Below the pieces are notes generated by a model that was not told where the DNA came from, made no database searches, and saw only the letters and a program-made list of their open reading frames with translations. A program made the translations under genes and the position numbers. Shown one piece after another: positions 28,144 through 37,789 of a stretch of DNA of 43,712 bases. This DNA is from Methanothrix sp. GTDB taxonomy: Archaea > Halobacteriota > Methanosarcinia > Methanotrichales > Methanotrichaceae. The DNA is taken from the NCBI GenBank assembly GCA_026394475.1, contig JAPKYD010000084.1:1-43712 (forward strand), given 5' to 3'. How positions within the stretch are numbered: the first letter of the stretch is position 1; the number at the start of each line of letters is the position of its first letter.

Positions 28144-28977
28144 GGCCAATTGCCTCGCCATCCTGAGGTTTCCTGAATCATCCCGGCGCAAATCCACAGG
28201 CGTCTCCAGGATCATGGGCAAGCCCTTCAAGGCCGGATGACATAGAATGTTCCTGAATCCCTGCTCTCCTATCTGCCCAAGACCTACATGCTCGTGCCGA
28301 TCGAGGTGCGAGCCAAAGGCTCCCCGGCAATCGTTGAGGTGGAGAAGCTTCAGCATCTGCAGGCCGATACTGCTCTCAAACTGATCCAGAGTCGTTTCCA
28401 GGCCTCCCGCAGTTCTCAGCTCATACCCGGCAGCGAAGAGATGACATGTGTCCAGGCAGACGCCCAAACGCCGCGCGCCTAAGGATTCGATGATGGCGGC
28501 AATATCCTGAAAAGATCCGCCCATGCTGTTTTTCGTTCCGGCGGTATTCTCCAGGAGCGGCACCACATCATTTTCAGCCGAGGAGAAGGCCGTCTCCAGG
28601 GCGCTTGCGATCCTTCTCAAGCCCTGCTCCCGGCCCGTACCCAGGTGGCTTCCCAGATGAGTAACCAGATAAGGGATGCCCAGCATCTGGCACCTCATCA
28701 GCTCCGTGGCGAGAGTCTCCACTGATTTTGCAAAAACATCCTCTTTGGGAGAAGCCAGATTGGGCAGGTAGGGCATGTGATCCACCGCCAGGTTCAGGCC
28801 CGATTCCTTGAACTTGACAATAAAGCGCTCGGCCTCATCTTCGGAAAGAGGCTTTGACCTCCAGCCCCGAGGATTGCAGGAGAAGATCTGAAATAAGTCG
28901 CATTCTTTCGCCTTTGCCCGGTCCACAGCCTTGTCCACACCTCCGGCAATGGAGATGTGTACGCCCAATCGCACCAT
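28129..28977 (-). CDS. nfo: Deoxyribonuclease IV / AP endonuclease
   Basis: RLGVHISIAGGVDKAVDRAKAKECDLFQIF, THLGSHLG, LLENTAGTKNSMGG, LGVCLDTCHLFAAGYE, LHLNDCRGAFGSHLDRHEHVGLGQIG. Confidence 0.96.
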   Translation of the reverse strand: MVRLGVHISIAGGVDKAVDRAKAKECDLFQIFSCNPRGWRSKPLSEDEAERFIVKFKESGLNLAVDHMPYLPNLASPKEDVFAKSVETLATELMRCQMLGIPYLVTHLGSHLGTGREQGLRRIASALETAFSSAENDVVPLLENTAGTKNSMGGSFQDIAAIIESLGARRLGVCLDTCHLFAAGYELRTAGGLETTLDQFESSIGLQMLKLLHLNDCRGAFGSHLDRHEHVGLGQIGEQGFRNILCHPALKGLPMILETPVDLRRDDSGNLRMARQLASETK

Positions 28978-29140
28978 TGAAGGCTATCAAGGAATCCCTG
29001 CCAGATCAACCTGATCCCAGAGAAAAAATTGATATCGATATCGATAATAATGGCTTAGATACAATCGCGACGCCGATGATGATAAAATCCTTCTGATCTG
29101 GTGATGAGCCCTATGAGTTCTGAGGCATGCGATTGAGGGT

Positions 29141-29458
29141 CTATTGTGCCCCTGCCGCCATCCTTGCCCTGGCCCATCGGTCGATGTTGTCTATCAGGTT
29201 CAGCTCTATTATCTTTCGGGCATCATAGAGCATCTCCGCCACATCACTCAGGGCGATGCTCTTCTTCTGGCCTTTCTTGTCGACCACATCGATGGCCTCC
29301 CCGGGCATGGATCTGCCCAGCTCCCGCATCAACATCGCCAGATCAGAGCAGGCATCTTTGAGGTATTTTATCGAGTAGTCCGAGGTAGGCTTCCTGTCGG
29401 TGAGGTTATTATTGACCTCCTTGATGGACCAGCACATGGTGAGGATATCCCTGTACAT
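29141..29458 (-). CDS. Hypothetical protein (105 aa)
   Basis: Intact ORF, predicted helical. Confidence 0.55.
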   Translation of the reverse strand: MYRDILTMCWSIKEVNNNLTDRKPTSDYSIKYLKDACSDLAMLMRELGRSMPGEAIDVVDKKGQKKSIALSDVAEMLYDARKIIELNLIDNIDRWARARMAAGAQ

Positions 29459-29515
29459 CTTGGCACCTCCCCAGAGTTCTCCGGGATGTATATTTAAGCG
29501 CTGTGGAGAAAAAGG

Positions 29516-29722
29516 TGGGGCTGGTGAGATTCGAACTCACGATCGACGGGTCTCTCCGATACTGAAGTGTCCAGCCGAAGAAACGGTGGCTGATAACAAC
29601 CCATTTCAGTGCTCCAACGGATCATCAACGGCCTCCCCGTCGAGAGGCCTCAGCAGACCCGTTGCTCATCATCAAATTATACCGCTGGAGCCCGTCGCCC
29701 TACCTGGCTAGGCCACAGCCCC
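29516..29722 (-). tRNA. tRNA-Trp (anticodon CCA) containing a ~133-nt intron
   Basis: GGGGCTG/CAGCCCC acceptor, ACGGG-CTCCAG...A-CCCGT anticodon arm interrupted by an intron, T-arm GTGAGTTCGAATCTCAC. Confidence 0.9.
29552..29684 (-). ncRNA. Intron-encoded C/D-box guide RNA in pre-tRNA-Trp (approximate intron bounds)
   Basis: Box C TGATGA, D' CTGA, C' TGATGA, D CTGA; guide upstream of D' (ACGGGTCT) complements the 3' exon AGACCCGT and guide upstream of D (TGGAGC) complements the 5' exon GCTCCA; the N+5 rule gives positions 39 and C34. Confidence 0.88.
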
Positions 29723-29730
29723 GCTCAAAG

Positions 29731-29804
29731 CGGGCCGAGAGGGATTTGAACCCCCGACCTAAAGGTTAAGAGCCTTTCGCTCTGCCTGACTAAGCTACCG
29801 GCCC
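29731..29804 (-). tRNA. tRNA-Lys (anticodon CTT)
   Basis: GGGCCGG...TCGGCCC acceptor, AAAGG-CTCTTAA-CCTTT anticodon arm, GGGGGTTCAAATCCCTC T-arm. Confidence 0.92.
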
Positions 29805-29908
29805 GGACCCCTCCAACGTCGATGCTGGATATATACATTTCGGATGAGCCCCGGCGCATGCTTTTATGAGGAGAAGATCAATGAAAGAAGAGGATCAGAG
29901 AGATCTCT

Positions 29909-31237
29909 TCAGAAGACGTTGATGTACCTCTCGATCTCCCAGGGATGGACGTAGGTATTGTATGCCTCCCACTCCAGCATTCCCAGGCGCATGATGTTGT
30001 CGAAGACATGATCGCCCAGGGCGGCACGCACCACCTTATCCTCTTCCAGGTGGTCTAAGGCCTCCTTCAGATTGGCGGGCAAGGTCTTTATGCCCAGTGA
30101 TTCGCGCTCAGCTATGCTGAGTTCATAGACATTGAGATCCACGGGATCTCCCGGGTCGATGCCCCGCCTGATCCCATCCAGGCCCGCCGCCAGGATGACG
30201 GCGAAGGTCAGATAGGGATTGCAGGCCGGGTCAGGAGACCGGAACTCCAGCCGCGTGGAGAGGCCGCGTCCCGCAGGGATGCGTATGAGCGAAGAGCGGT
30301 TTGGCCCGGACCAAGCGATGTAGACCGGTGCTTCGAATCCTGAGACCAGGCGCTTGTAGGAGTTGATGAGCGGGTTCGCCACGGCAGTTATGGCACTGGC
30401 ATGCTCTAGGAGGCCTCCCGCGAAGAACCTGGCCAGATCGCTGATGTTCATGGCCGTTTCGGGATCGTAGAAGGCGTTCTCGTCGCCGCGGAACAAGGAG
30501 ATGTTGGCATGCATTCCCGTGCCGGCTGCCCCGAAGATAGGCTTGGGCATGAAAGTGGCGCGCAAGCCCTCTCGCATGGCGATGGTCTTGGTGACATACT
30601 TGAAGGTCACCACTTTATCAGCGTTCTTCAGCGCGTCGTCATAAACGAAGTCGATCTCATGCTGGCCGCGGGCAACCTCGTGATGCGAAGCCTCAATGGT
30701 GAAGCCCATCTGCGTTAAGGCTCTTATTATCTCGCGCCGTACATCCTCTGCCAGGTCCATGGGGCCGAGGTCGAAGTAGCCGCCAAAGTCATGCGGCACA
30801 GTTGCGGAGCCACCATTCTGCTTCTCAAAGAGGAAGAACTCCAGCTCCGGTCCGACGTTCATCTTGTAGCCCATCTCCTTCGCTATCTGCAGCTGCCTGT
30901 GCAGCACATATCGCGGATCGCCCTCGAAGGGCTTTCCGTTGGGGAGGTGCACATCGCAGATGAACCGGCCTTCGTTGGAGCCATCCTTGGACCGCCAGGG
31001 CAGGAGGCAGAAGGTGGAGAGGTCGGGTCGAAGGACCATATCCGATTCCTGGATCCTGGCAAAGCCCTCGATGGATGAGCCATCGAAGGATATGCCGTTC
31101 TTCAGAGCCTTTCCCATCTGGGAGGTGGGAATGGCCACGTTCTTTACTATCCCTTGAATATCCGTGAACTGCAGCCGGAGGAACTCTACGTTCTTCTCCT
31201 GAATAGTCTTTTGAATCTGCTCTTGGGAGTACATCAA
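29909..31237 (-). CDS. glnA: Glutamine synthetase type I
   Basis: FDGSSIEGFARIQESDMVLRPD, GPELEFFLF, GTGMHANISLF, NPLINSYKRLVSGFEAPVYIAWSGPNRSSLIRIP. Confidence 0.97.
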   Translation of the reverse strand: MMYSQEQIQKTIQEKNVEFLRLQFTDIQGIVKNVAIPTSQMGKALKNGISFDGSSIEGFARIQESDMVLRPDLSTFCLLPWRSKDGSNEGRFICDVHLPNGKPFEGDPRYVLHRQLQIAKEMGYKMNVGPELEFFLFEKQNGGSATVPHDFGGYFDLGPMDLAEDVRREIIRALTQMGFTIEASHHEVARGQHEIDFVYDDALKNADKVVTFKYVTKTIAMREGLRATFMPKPIFGAAGTGMHANISLFRGDENAFYDPETAMNISDLARFFAGGLLEHASAITAVANPLINSYKRLVSGFEAPVYIAWSGPNRSSLIRIPAGRGLSTRLEFRSPDPACNPYLTFAVILAAGLDGIRRGIDPGDPVDLNVYELSIAERESLGIKTLPANLKEALDHLEEDKVVRAALGDHVFDNIMRLGMLEWEAYNTYVHPWEIERYINVF

Positions 31238-31394
31238 ATCATCATCTCTATTGCCAAGGTGTGTTATGAAGACTTATAACCTGGGCTTGACATCGAGTTT
31301 TATAAAGCTAACCGATCGGATGAAACACTCCGGCCTGAGAATGGCGGCAGGCGCAAATATCCTTATCTAGGGTTATACTCTTCAGGGGAATCTG

Positions 31395-32813
31395 ATGTCC
31401 GGCAAGAGAGTTCTGGTGGTGGACGCAGGGGGCAGAGGAAATGCCATAGCCCATGCCTTTGCCCGGAGTGCTGCCGTCGAGATCGTATATGTCGCTCCCG
31501 GCAATGCCGGCAGCGAGATGATGGAGAAGTGCCGCCTTGCTGCAGGGCAGGGCAAAGCTTTGAAGTCGATCTCGGAGCTGCTCGATTTTGCAAAGAAAGA
31601 GAGCATAGACCTGACTTTTGTCGGCCCGGAAGGCTACCTCTCCGAAGGGATTGTCAACATCTTTCAGGAGGAAGGCCAGAGAATCCTGGGCCCCAGGAGA
31701 GAGGCGGCAATACTGGAAGGGAGCAAGTGCTACACCAAGGACCTTCTCAAGAGACTGAGGGTACCAGTGCCGCCCTGCCAGAACTTCGCCGATGCCGATG
31801 AGGCCCGTGAGTACGTACGATCGACCTTGGCCGAAGACCCTGAGAAGGGCCTGGTGATCAAAGCGGACGGCCTCGCCGCCGGAAAGGGGACGGTGGTCTG
31901 CAGCTCACAGGAGGAGGCCCTTTCCACCATCGATCGCATTATGGTAAGCCCCAGGCTCTTTGGGCCGGCGGGCAATAAAATCGAGATAGAGGAGCGGCTG
32001 GAAGGCCGCGAGCTGATGTTCTTCGCTCTCAGCGATGGAGGGACGGTGCTACCGCTGCAGTCGGCAATGGATTACAAGCAGGCCTATGCGGCGGACGAGG
32101 GCGTCGCCATCCGGCTCTTCAACAAGCTCTCCGGCAACCCCAACCTGGACAACAATCCCAATACGGGAGGCATGGGAGGCTTCTCGCCGCACCCCTGGCT
32201 GGATGAGGAGCTGACGGAGAAGATAATCAAGAGGATCGCCGTCCCCACTGTACGCGGCTTCAAAGAGGCCACGGCCCAGGAGTATACGGGCGTGATCTAT
32301 TTCGGCCTCATGATCTCCGATGAAAAAGATGTTCACGTTCTGGAGATAAATGTGCGCCTGGGCGACCCCGAGGCGGAGGTGATCCTGCCCCGCCTGAAGA
32401 CAGACTTCTACCAGCTATCTATGGCCATGCTGGACAGGAGGCTGCGTGGCGTGCAGCTGGAGTGGTCGCCCAACTTTTGCCTGGGGGTGTGCGCCACCTC
32501 GGGAAGAGCCATCAAGCCCTTGTCTTCCGGTGGCAGTGAGCGGCCCGGCTACCCCGGCGAGCACTACACCAACATGCCCATCAGCGGTCTGGAGAAGGTA
32601 GACCCGGACGTTCTGGTCTACCACAACGGCACCGCCTTCGGCAATGACGCCCAGGGCAAAAGAAGGTTATTCACCACCGGAGGCCGCGTGCTGACCCTGG
32701 TGGCCCGTGGCAGAACACTTGCCGAGGCCAGGACCAGAGCCTATGACAACATCAAGAGGATCAGGTTCAATGGAATGCGCTACAGGAAGGATATCGGCCT
32801 TGCTTATCTCTGA
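31395..32813 (+). CDS. purD: Phosphoribosylamine--glycine ligase
   Basis: VLVVDAGGRGNAIAHAF, ADGLAAGKGTVV, NNPNTGGMGGFSPHPWL, VLEINVRLGDPEAEVILPRL. Confidence 0.95.
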   Translation: MSGKRVLVVDAGGRGNAIAHAFARSAAVEIVYVAPGNAGSEMMEKCRLAAGQGKALKSISELLDFAKKESIDLTFVGPEGYLSEGIVNIFQEEGQRILGPRREAAILEGSKCYTKDLLKRLRVPVPPCQNFADADEAREYVRSTLAEDPEKGLVIKADGLAAGKGTVVCSSQEEALSTIDRIMVSPRLFGPAGNKIEIEERLEGRELMFFALSDGGTVLPLQSAMDYKQAYAADEGVAIRLFNKLSGNPNLDNNPNTGGMGGFSPHPWLDEELTEKIIKRIAVPTVRGFKEATAQEYTGVIYFGLMISDEKDVHVLEINVRLGDPEAEVILPRLKTDFYQLSMAMLDRRLRGVQLEWSPNFCLGVCATSGRAIKPLSSGGSERPGYPGEHYTNMPISGLEKVDPDVLVYHNGTAFGNDAQGKRRLFTTGGRVLTLVARGRTLAEARTRAYDNIKRIRFNGMRYRKDIGLAYL

Positions 32814-32840
32814 GGATTCATAATAGGAGTAATAATACTG

Positions 32841-33815
32841 ATGATAATATTCGGCTTGGAAGGTACGGCCTGGAACCTCAGCGCTGCCCTGGTGGATGAG
32901 CAGGGAGTGATCTACGAGAAGAGCGCGACTTACACTCCCGCCCGTGGCGGCATCCACCCCCGTGAGGCCTCCCAGCACCATGCGGAGCACATGGCCAAGG
33001 TGGTGGGGGATGTTCTGGCCAAGGCCAGGGAGCAGAACCTGAAGATGGAGGCCATCGCCTTCTCCCAGGGTCCGGGCCTTGGGCCGTGCCTGCGCACCGT
33101 GGCCACGGCGGCGCGCGTGCTCTCCCTGCGCTTCAGGCTGCCGCTCGTGGGCGTCAACCACTGCGTGGCTCATATCGAGGTGGGAAAATGGCAGTCGGGT
33201 GCCAGCGATCCCGCGATAATATACGTCAGCGGGGCCAACTCACAAATCCTGGCCCTCCGCCAGGGACGGTACAGGATCTTTGGGGAGACCCTGGACATCA
33301 GCATTGGAAACGCCATCGATAAGTTTGCCAGAAGCGTCGGACTATCTCATCCAGGCGGCCCTCCGGTGGAGAAGCTGGCAAGAGACGCCAAGCGCTACAT
33401 CCCATTGCCCTACACGGTGAAGGGCATGGATCTCTCCTTCTCCGGCCTGTCCACTGCAGCCACGGAAGCGGCCAAGAAGTACGACCTGGCCGACGTCTGC
33501 TATAGCCTGCAGGAGACCGCCTTCGCCATGCTGGTCGAGGTGACGGAGAGGGCCATGGCCCATGCCGAGAAGAAGGAGGCCATGCTGGTAGGCGGCGTGG
33601 GGGCAAACAAGCGTCTGGGCGAGATGCTGAACATCATGTGCCAGGAGAGGGGCGCGAAGTTCTTCTTGCCGCCCCATAAGTTCATGGGCGACAACGGCCC
33701 CATGATCGCTTACACTGGCCTGGTCATGCTCAAGAGCGGCGCGATAACGCCTCTGCAGGAGTCCAAGGTCAGACCAGGGTACAGGACGGACGATGTGGTG
33801 GTGACGTGGGCATAG
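32841..33815 (+). CDS. kae1: tRNA threonylcarbamoyladenosine synthase subunit Kae1 (stand-alone, no Bud32 fusion)
   Basis: IFGLEGTAWNLSAALVDE, REASQHHAEHM, GVNHCVAHIEVG, VGGVGANKRLGEML, DNGPMIAYTGLVML. Confidence 0.95.
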   Translation: MIIFGLEGTAWNLSAALVDEQGVIYEKSATYTPARGGIHPREASQHHAEHMAKVVGDVLAKAREQNLKMEAIAFSQGPGLGPCLRTVATAARVLSLRFRLPLVGVNHCVAHIEVGKWQSGASDPAIIYVSGANSQILALRQGRYRIFGETLDISIGNAIDKFARSVGLSHPGGPPVEKLARDAKRYIPLPYTVKGMDLSFSGLSTAATEAAKKYDLADVCYSLQETAFAMLVEVTERAMAHAEKKEAMLVGGVGANKRLGEMLNIMCQERGAKFFLPPHKFMGDNGPMIAYTGLVMLKSGAITPLQESKVRPGYRTDDVVVTWA

Positions 33816-33909
33816 CCAAAAACCCGGTCATATCTCAGTCTTCCTTGTTCCCGGATTAGGCCGGAGCGTCACAAGACATTTTTTTAAAAAATAGTGAAAA
33901 ACAAAAAAA

Positions 33910-34473
33910 TTAAGCTGCGGCCTTGGGCGCGGCTTCTTCGGAAGGTACAGTCATGCTGTATCCCACACCCAGGAGCCCGATGAGGATGGCATAGATTCCC
34001 AATACCTGCACCAAGAGAATGGCAGTGAGCAGAGGCGGGTTGAAGAGCACCAGCAGACCGAAGAGCACAGAGATTATCCCCGAGACCACCAGAATGAGGC
34101 GCGGATTGCCCGCGGGGGCCTGCGTGAAAGCGATGACGAGATCCCCTACTCCCGTGACCAGTGCCCATGCGCCTATGAAGTAGATGATGGCCACAGCCAT
34201 AAAGACCGGGGAGGCCACGGTCGCCACGCCGATGATGAGCCCCAGGATGCCCAGGAGCAACATAGCCCAGCGGGGAGCAGGAAGCTGCTCCTTGCTGTAA
34301 GATACTCCCACGGCCAGGGTTCCAATAGAGCCGATGATGGCAAAGAAAGCGAAGAAGTAAACCATAATGTCCAAGATGTATCCGCTCCAGAGGAGAGCAA
34401 CGATTCCCAGGAGCACCACCAGCACCCTGGTCCACATGAAAGATTTATTGCTACTACTGACAGAAGTCTCCAT
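33910..34473 (-). CDS. HdeD-family (DUF308) membrane protein
   Basis: Six TM-like segments with repeated GIILGVATVASPVF / GVGDLVIAFTQ...LILVVSGIISVLFGLLVLFNPP patterns. Confidence 0.85.
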   Translation of the reverse strand: METSVSSSNKSFMWTRVLVVLLGIVALLWSGYILDIMVYFFAFFAIIGSIGTLAVGVSYSKEQLPAPRWAMLLLGILGLIIGVATVASPVFMAVAIIYFIGAWALVTGVGDLVIAFTQAPAGNPRLILVVSGIISVLFGLLVLFNPPLLTAILLVQVLGIYAILIGLLGVGYSMTVPSEEAAPKAAA

Positions 34474-34606
34474 AAGGTCCCTCCTAATCATTTAATGATG
34501 TTATGTTATTAATAATTTCTCATCATTAATTTACTTTAGCAATATATTGAGAATTTTTGCCAGAAGAATCCGTATCTTAAAGATCAGAAGGGGGATCATT
34601 CCGAGT

Positions 34607-35065
34607 TCAGGCGGCACGATAGCTCAAGGACACTTCAGGATCAGTCAGGTCGAATCCCTGCACGTCCAGCACTATAGAACCATTGTAGGTGGAAGAGAGA
34701 AACTCCAACCCCCTGGAGCAATTGATCTCCTTGAGCTCGAAGCTGCCGGGGACGTAGAAGACGGCATGATACTCATCATAGTAGCCGCTTAAAGGAAGTT
34801 TCAGTCTCCACCCTCGGTCCTCTTTCTCCAGAAGAGAATCAGTGACGGCATAAAGCTGGCCGTTCTCCTCGTAGATGTGCTCAGAGGAGTTCAGGAAGGG
34901 AAGGCCCACAGGATCGTCCACGTTTCCCACCACAAGAACCTGTTTTGTGTTTGTATTATCCACGTAGACGTTCAGGAAAAGCTGCCGTGCTTCGACTAGG
35001 CCTAAAGATGCAAAAATAAGAAGCAGAGCAAGGAATAAGCCCGCTAGCTTGGCTGAAATCATCAA
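34607..35065 (-). CDS. Secreted protein homologous to the extracellular domain of the regulator at 36596-37732
   Basis: RQLFLNVYVDNTNTKQVLVVGNVDDPVGLPFLNSSEHIYEENGQLYAVTDSL...GYYDEYHAVFYVPGSFELKEINCSRGLEFL; signal peptide. Confidence 0.75.
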   Translation of the reverse strand: MMISAKLAGLFLALLLIFASLGLVEARQLFLNVYVDNTNTKQVLVVGNVDDPVGLPFLNSSEHIYEENGQLYAVTDSLLEKEDRGWRLKLPLSGYYDEYHAVFYVPGSFELKEINCSRGLEFLSSTYNGSIVLDVQGFDLTDPEVSLSYRAA

Positions 35066-35100
35066 TTAAATCCTCCGGTGAAGTCTGTGAGTTCAAAGAT

Positions 35101-35817
35101 CTACCGGCACATCTCCCCGATACCGTCATGCCCTTTTCCGCACCGGAGAGGCTGCATATCGAGCAATACCGTGTACTGTCCTGCGTGCTGGGTTTGGTTC
35201 AGTTCCAGCTCACCCTTGCCCACCATGCCACCTTCTGAGGTCGCGATGATCACGGATATACTGCCCACGATCGCTATCTCGTTGTCTGCAGATGCGAGGC
35301 TGGGGTCTGCCAAATCAGCCCTTACAATAGTTGAGTTATTGCCCGAGGGGGATATTTCGATGTTGCCCAGAGGGTAAATGCTTCTGTCCAGCATCAAGCT
35401 TCCACGATAGGTAGTCTCGTCTTCTCTTGCCCGGATCTCTTCCCTTATCTCGTCGAGGCTCTTATTGGAGGCCAGCAGCGTTCTGATCTGCGTGGGGTCC
35501 AGGGGCAGCAAAGTCTCCACATTTAGTCTCAAGACATGAGATTCATTGTCCTTCAGAGCGAAGCCCCGTCCACTTTGAAGAATCTCGATGGGCACCCCCA
35601 TGGGGAGGCCCTCCATTTGATGGAACATCATGCCTTCTGGCTGCTCGGAATCCATCCGCTCTCTGTTCTCGTTCATGTTTAAGATCTGATCGGGCTGCGC
35701 AAAACTCATATCGGCAAGACCGATAAGCATCAAACTTGCCAGCACCATGTATGGACACATATATAGAAATCTTCTACGAATGCTCATCATAAGGACCTGC
35801 CTGCCAATTTCTGCCAT
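35101..35817 (-). CDS. Secreted hypothetical protein
   Basis: Hydrophobic leader YMVLASLMLIGLADMSFAQ; intact ORF. Confidence 0.6.
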   Translation of the reverse strand: MAEIGRQVLMMSIRRRFLYMCPYMVLASLMLIGLADMSFAQPDQILNMNENRERMDSEQPEGMMFHQMEGLPMGVPIEILQSGRGFALKDNESHVLRLNVETLLPLDPTQIRTLLASNKSLDEIREEIRAREDETTYRGSLMLDRSIYPLGNIEISPSGNNSTIVRADLADPSLASADNEIAIVGSISVIIATSEGGMVGKGELELNQTQHAGQYTVLLDMQPLRCGKGHDGIGEMCR

Positions 35818-36065
35818 CTTATATTTTGTTGATCATAAACTCTTTTTTTTATCCGAATTTTATTGCGCCTCGTGCCACAGACCTCTCATCTTTCCCAAAT
35901 TCATCGTTCTTACATTTAAGGATTTGATCCCATAACTTAAAAGATTAATTGCCCATCGGGATGCAAAGAAGATGGCCGGCGAATCATATGCCAGCCACCG
36001 CACGGTTTCTTGCCCAGGAGGGGATGGACCATCTTTATGGATGATAATGGACGGCTTTGTGGGCC

Positions 36066-36441
36066 CTAGGCAGGACCTTCCGACACGCCCATGAACGGGA
36101 TTGAGCCACTTTCGCTGGCGCTATTCCTGGCATCATGCCCGCAGCGCGCATAATCCATGATCTCGGAAATTTGCCATAATTTCTGGTTCTCTTCTTTCAG
36201 CTCGCTCCAAGTCATGTTGTTTTGCTCTTGCATCCTCTTCTGGTGCAGCTCCTTGATTTGATTCACGGTCATGTCATTTAGCTCATCCATCTTCGCTCCG
36301 ATCTTGTCTCCATTCATGTCGGATATTCGTTGCACTCTTATCGGCTGGCAACTTATCAGCCGGCACCGAGAACGTCGGCGCCACCATGACGCAGACAATA
36401 GCCAGCGCCATCAGAGTAATCCTGCATTTCATTTTGGTCAT
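36066..36441 (-). pseudogene. Small secreted protein with signal peptide and mature region in different frames
   Basis: Frame 1 from ATG 36441: MTKMKCRITLMALAIVCVMVAPTFSVPADKLPADKSATNIRHEWRQDRSEDG*; frame 2: RISDMNGDKIGAKMDELNDMTVNQIKELHQKRMQEQNNMTWSELKEENQKLWQISEIMDYARCG... Confidence 0.55.
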
Positions 36442-36595
36442 ACCTCACTATTTATATCCCACACTTCCTACCCGATTATCTTTCAAGAACGGCTCTGCTT
36501 TTGGCCGCTCCCAAAGTAGGCCTGGCATGAACGATACAAAAAGATAGAGCTGAACGAACGATCAATCTGAGAGCGGGATAAAGAAGCCAAAATGT

Positions 36596-37732
36596 TCAAG
36601 AACGTTCTTTCTTGGATAAAAACCATTCAGAAAGTTCTATTATGTTTGTTCTACCCCATTCCTTCTTGGTTATGAGTTTTCTTCTCTCCAAGGAGATCAA
36701 AATGCCAGTAAGAGAGGATTTTGGCGTGCCGGTCTCGTACCTTATCTCCGCCTGGGTCATTCTGCCTCCATGATCGATTAAAGTTGTCAGCACTGCATGC
36801 TCCCTGGCGGTAAGGGTCTGCATCACCGCCTCCATCTCGCTGCTGACCTCTATTTTATTCTTCAAAGCGCTATCCGACCCGGAGTCCATGTGTTCCTCAG
36901 AGTCTTCGGAAGGCATAAGCTCAGTTGCCTCGACCAGGTAGACTCCGTCATCCGTTTGCTCAGATTCAGGAGAGGCGACCTCTTCTGGGAAGTCCAAGTC
37001 CTTTCCAGGCCCGTGAGATGCTCCCTCAGGTAGATCCAGGGGATGAGAGGCCTCAACCGGCGCTGCCATTATAGTATCTACCCTGGCTGTAGCGCCTTTG
37101 CCGGAATCATTCTTTAGTCGCATCATGAAGATGGCAAAGGCTGAGCCGAGGGCCAGGAGAGCGGCAATGATCAAGAGCTTGGCGAGATTGAAGTCATTGC
37201 CCACGAAGCCAGGAGGGCCAGGGGGAAGGAGGGGATTCACAGCTAAAGGCTGCTGATAATCGATGGCGATCTTGGGATTTTGAACCTCATACCCTTGCAC
37301 ATCCACCACCAGGGATTCATTGGACGCTGAAAAGAGATAGTTCAGACCATCGGTGACATTGATCTTTCCCAGCTTCATGTAGCCGGGCAGGTAGAAGGCA
37401 ACGTGGTAATCGTCGTAATAGCCGCGGGAGGCAAACCTCATGGTCCAGAGGTCGCCTTCTTTCGTGGTCAGGCCGTCTGTGAGGGCATAGAGCTGATGAG
37501 TATCGTTCTCGAACCTGTACTGCGATGTGTTCAGGAAAGCCAGGCCGCTGACGTTCTCGGCGTAGCCCGTAACCAGGCCCTTGCCGGTATTATCCAGGTA
37601 GACATTCAGGATGAGCCTCTGCCCGTAGGAGGCCTCTTGCCCCTGGACAGAAACCGAGGAGAGGACAAGAGCAGCAAAGAAAACCAACATAGCGATGATA
37701 AGCTTCCTGCTCATTTTGGTCCACCACGTCAT
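36596..37732 (-). CDS. Membrane-anchored one-component regulator: extracellular sensor domain, TM helix, linker, C-terminal winged helix
   Basis: Signal peptide, sensor LILNVYLDNTGKG..., TM LAKLLIIAALLALGSAFAIFMM, acidic linker, wHTH EMEAVMQTLTAREHAVLTTLIDHGGRMTQAEIRYETGTPKSSLTGILISLERRKLITKKEWGRTNIIELS. Confidence 0.85.
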   Translation of the reverse strand: MTWWTKMSRKLIIAMLVFFAALVLSSVSVQGQEASYGQRLILNVYLDNTGKGLVTGYAENVSGLAFLNTSQYRFENDTHQLYALTDGLTTKEGDLWTMRFASRGYYDDYHVAFYLPGYMKLGKINVTDGLNYLFSASNESLVVDVQGYEVQNPKIAIDYQQPLAVNPLLPPGPPGFVGNDFNLAKLLIIAALLALGSAFAIFMMRLKNDSGKGATARVDTIMAAPVEASHPLDLPEGASHGPGKDLDFPEEVASPESEQTDDGVYLVEATELMPSEDSEEHMDSGSDSALKNKIEVSSEMEAVMQTLTAREHAVLTTLIDHGGRMTQAEIRYETGTPKSSLTGILISLERRKLITKKEWGRTNIIELSEWFLSKKERS

Positions 37733-37789
37733 AACAGTGATCGTTTTAATGACTGAACATATTTAAACGAGACTCAAAATTATCCGGCA

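Noticed and set aside
29028-29050. Short GATATC tandem repeat (ttgatatcgatatcgataata)
   Set aside because: Only a few units in AT-rich intergenic DNA; too small to support a repeat array or regulatory site.
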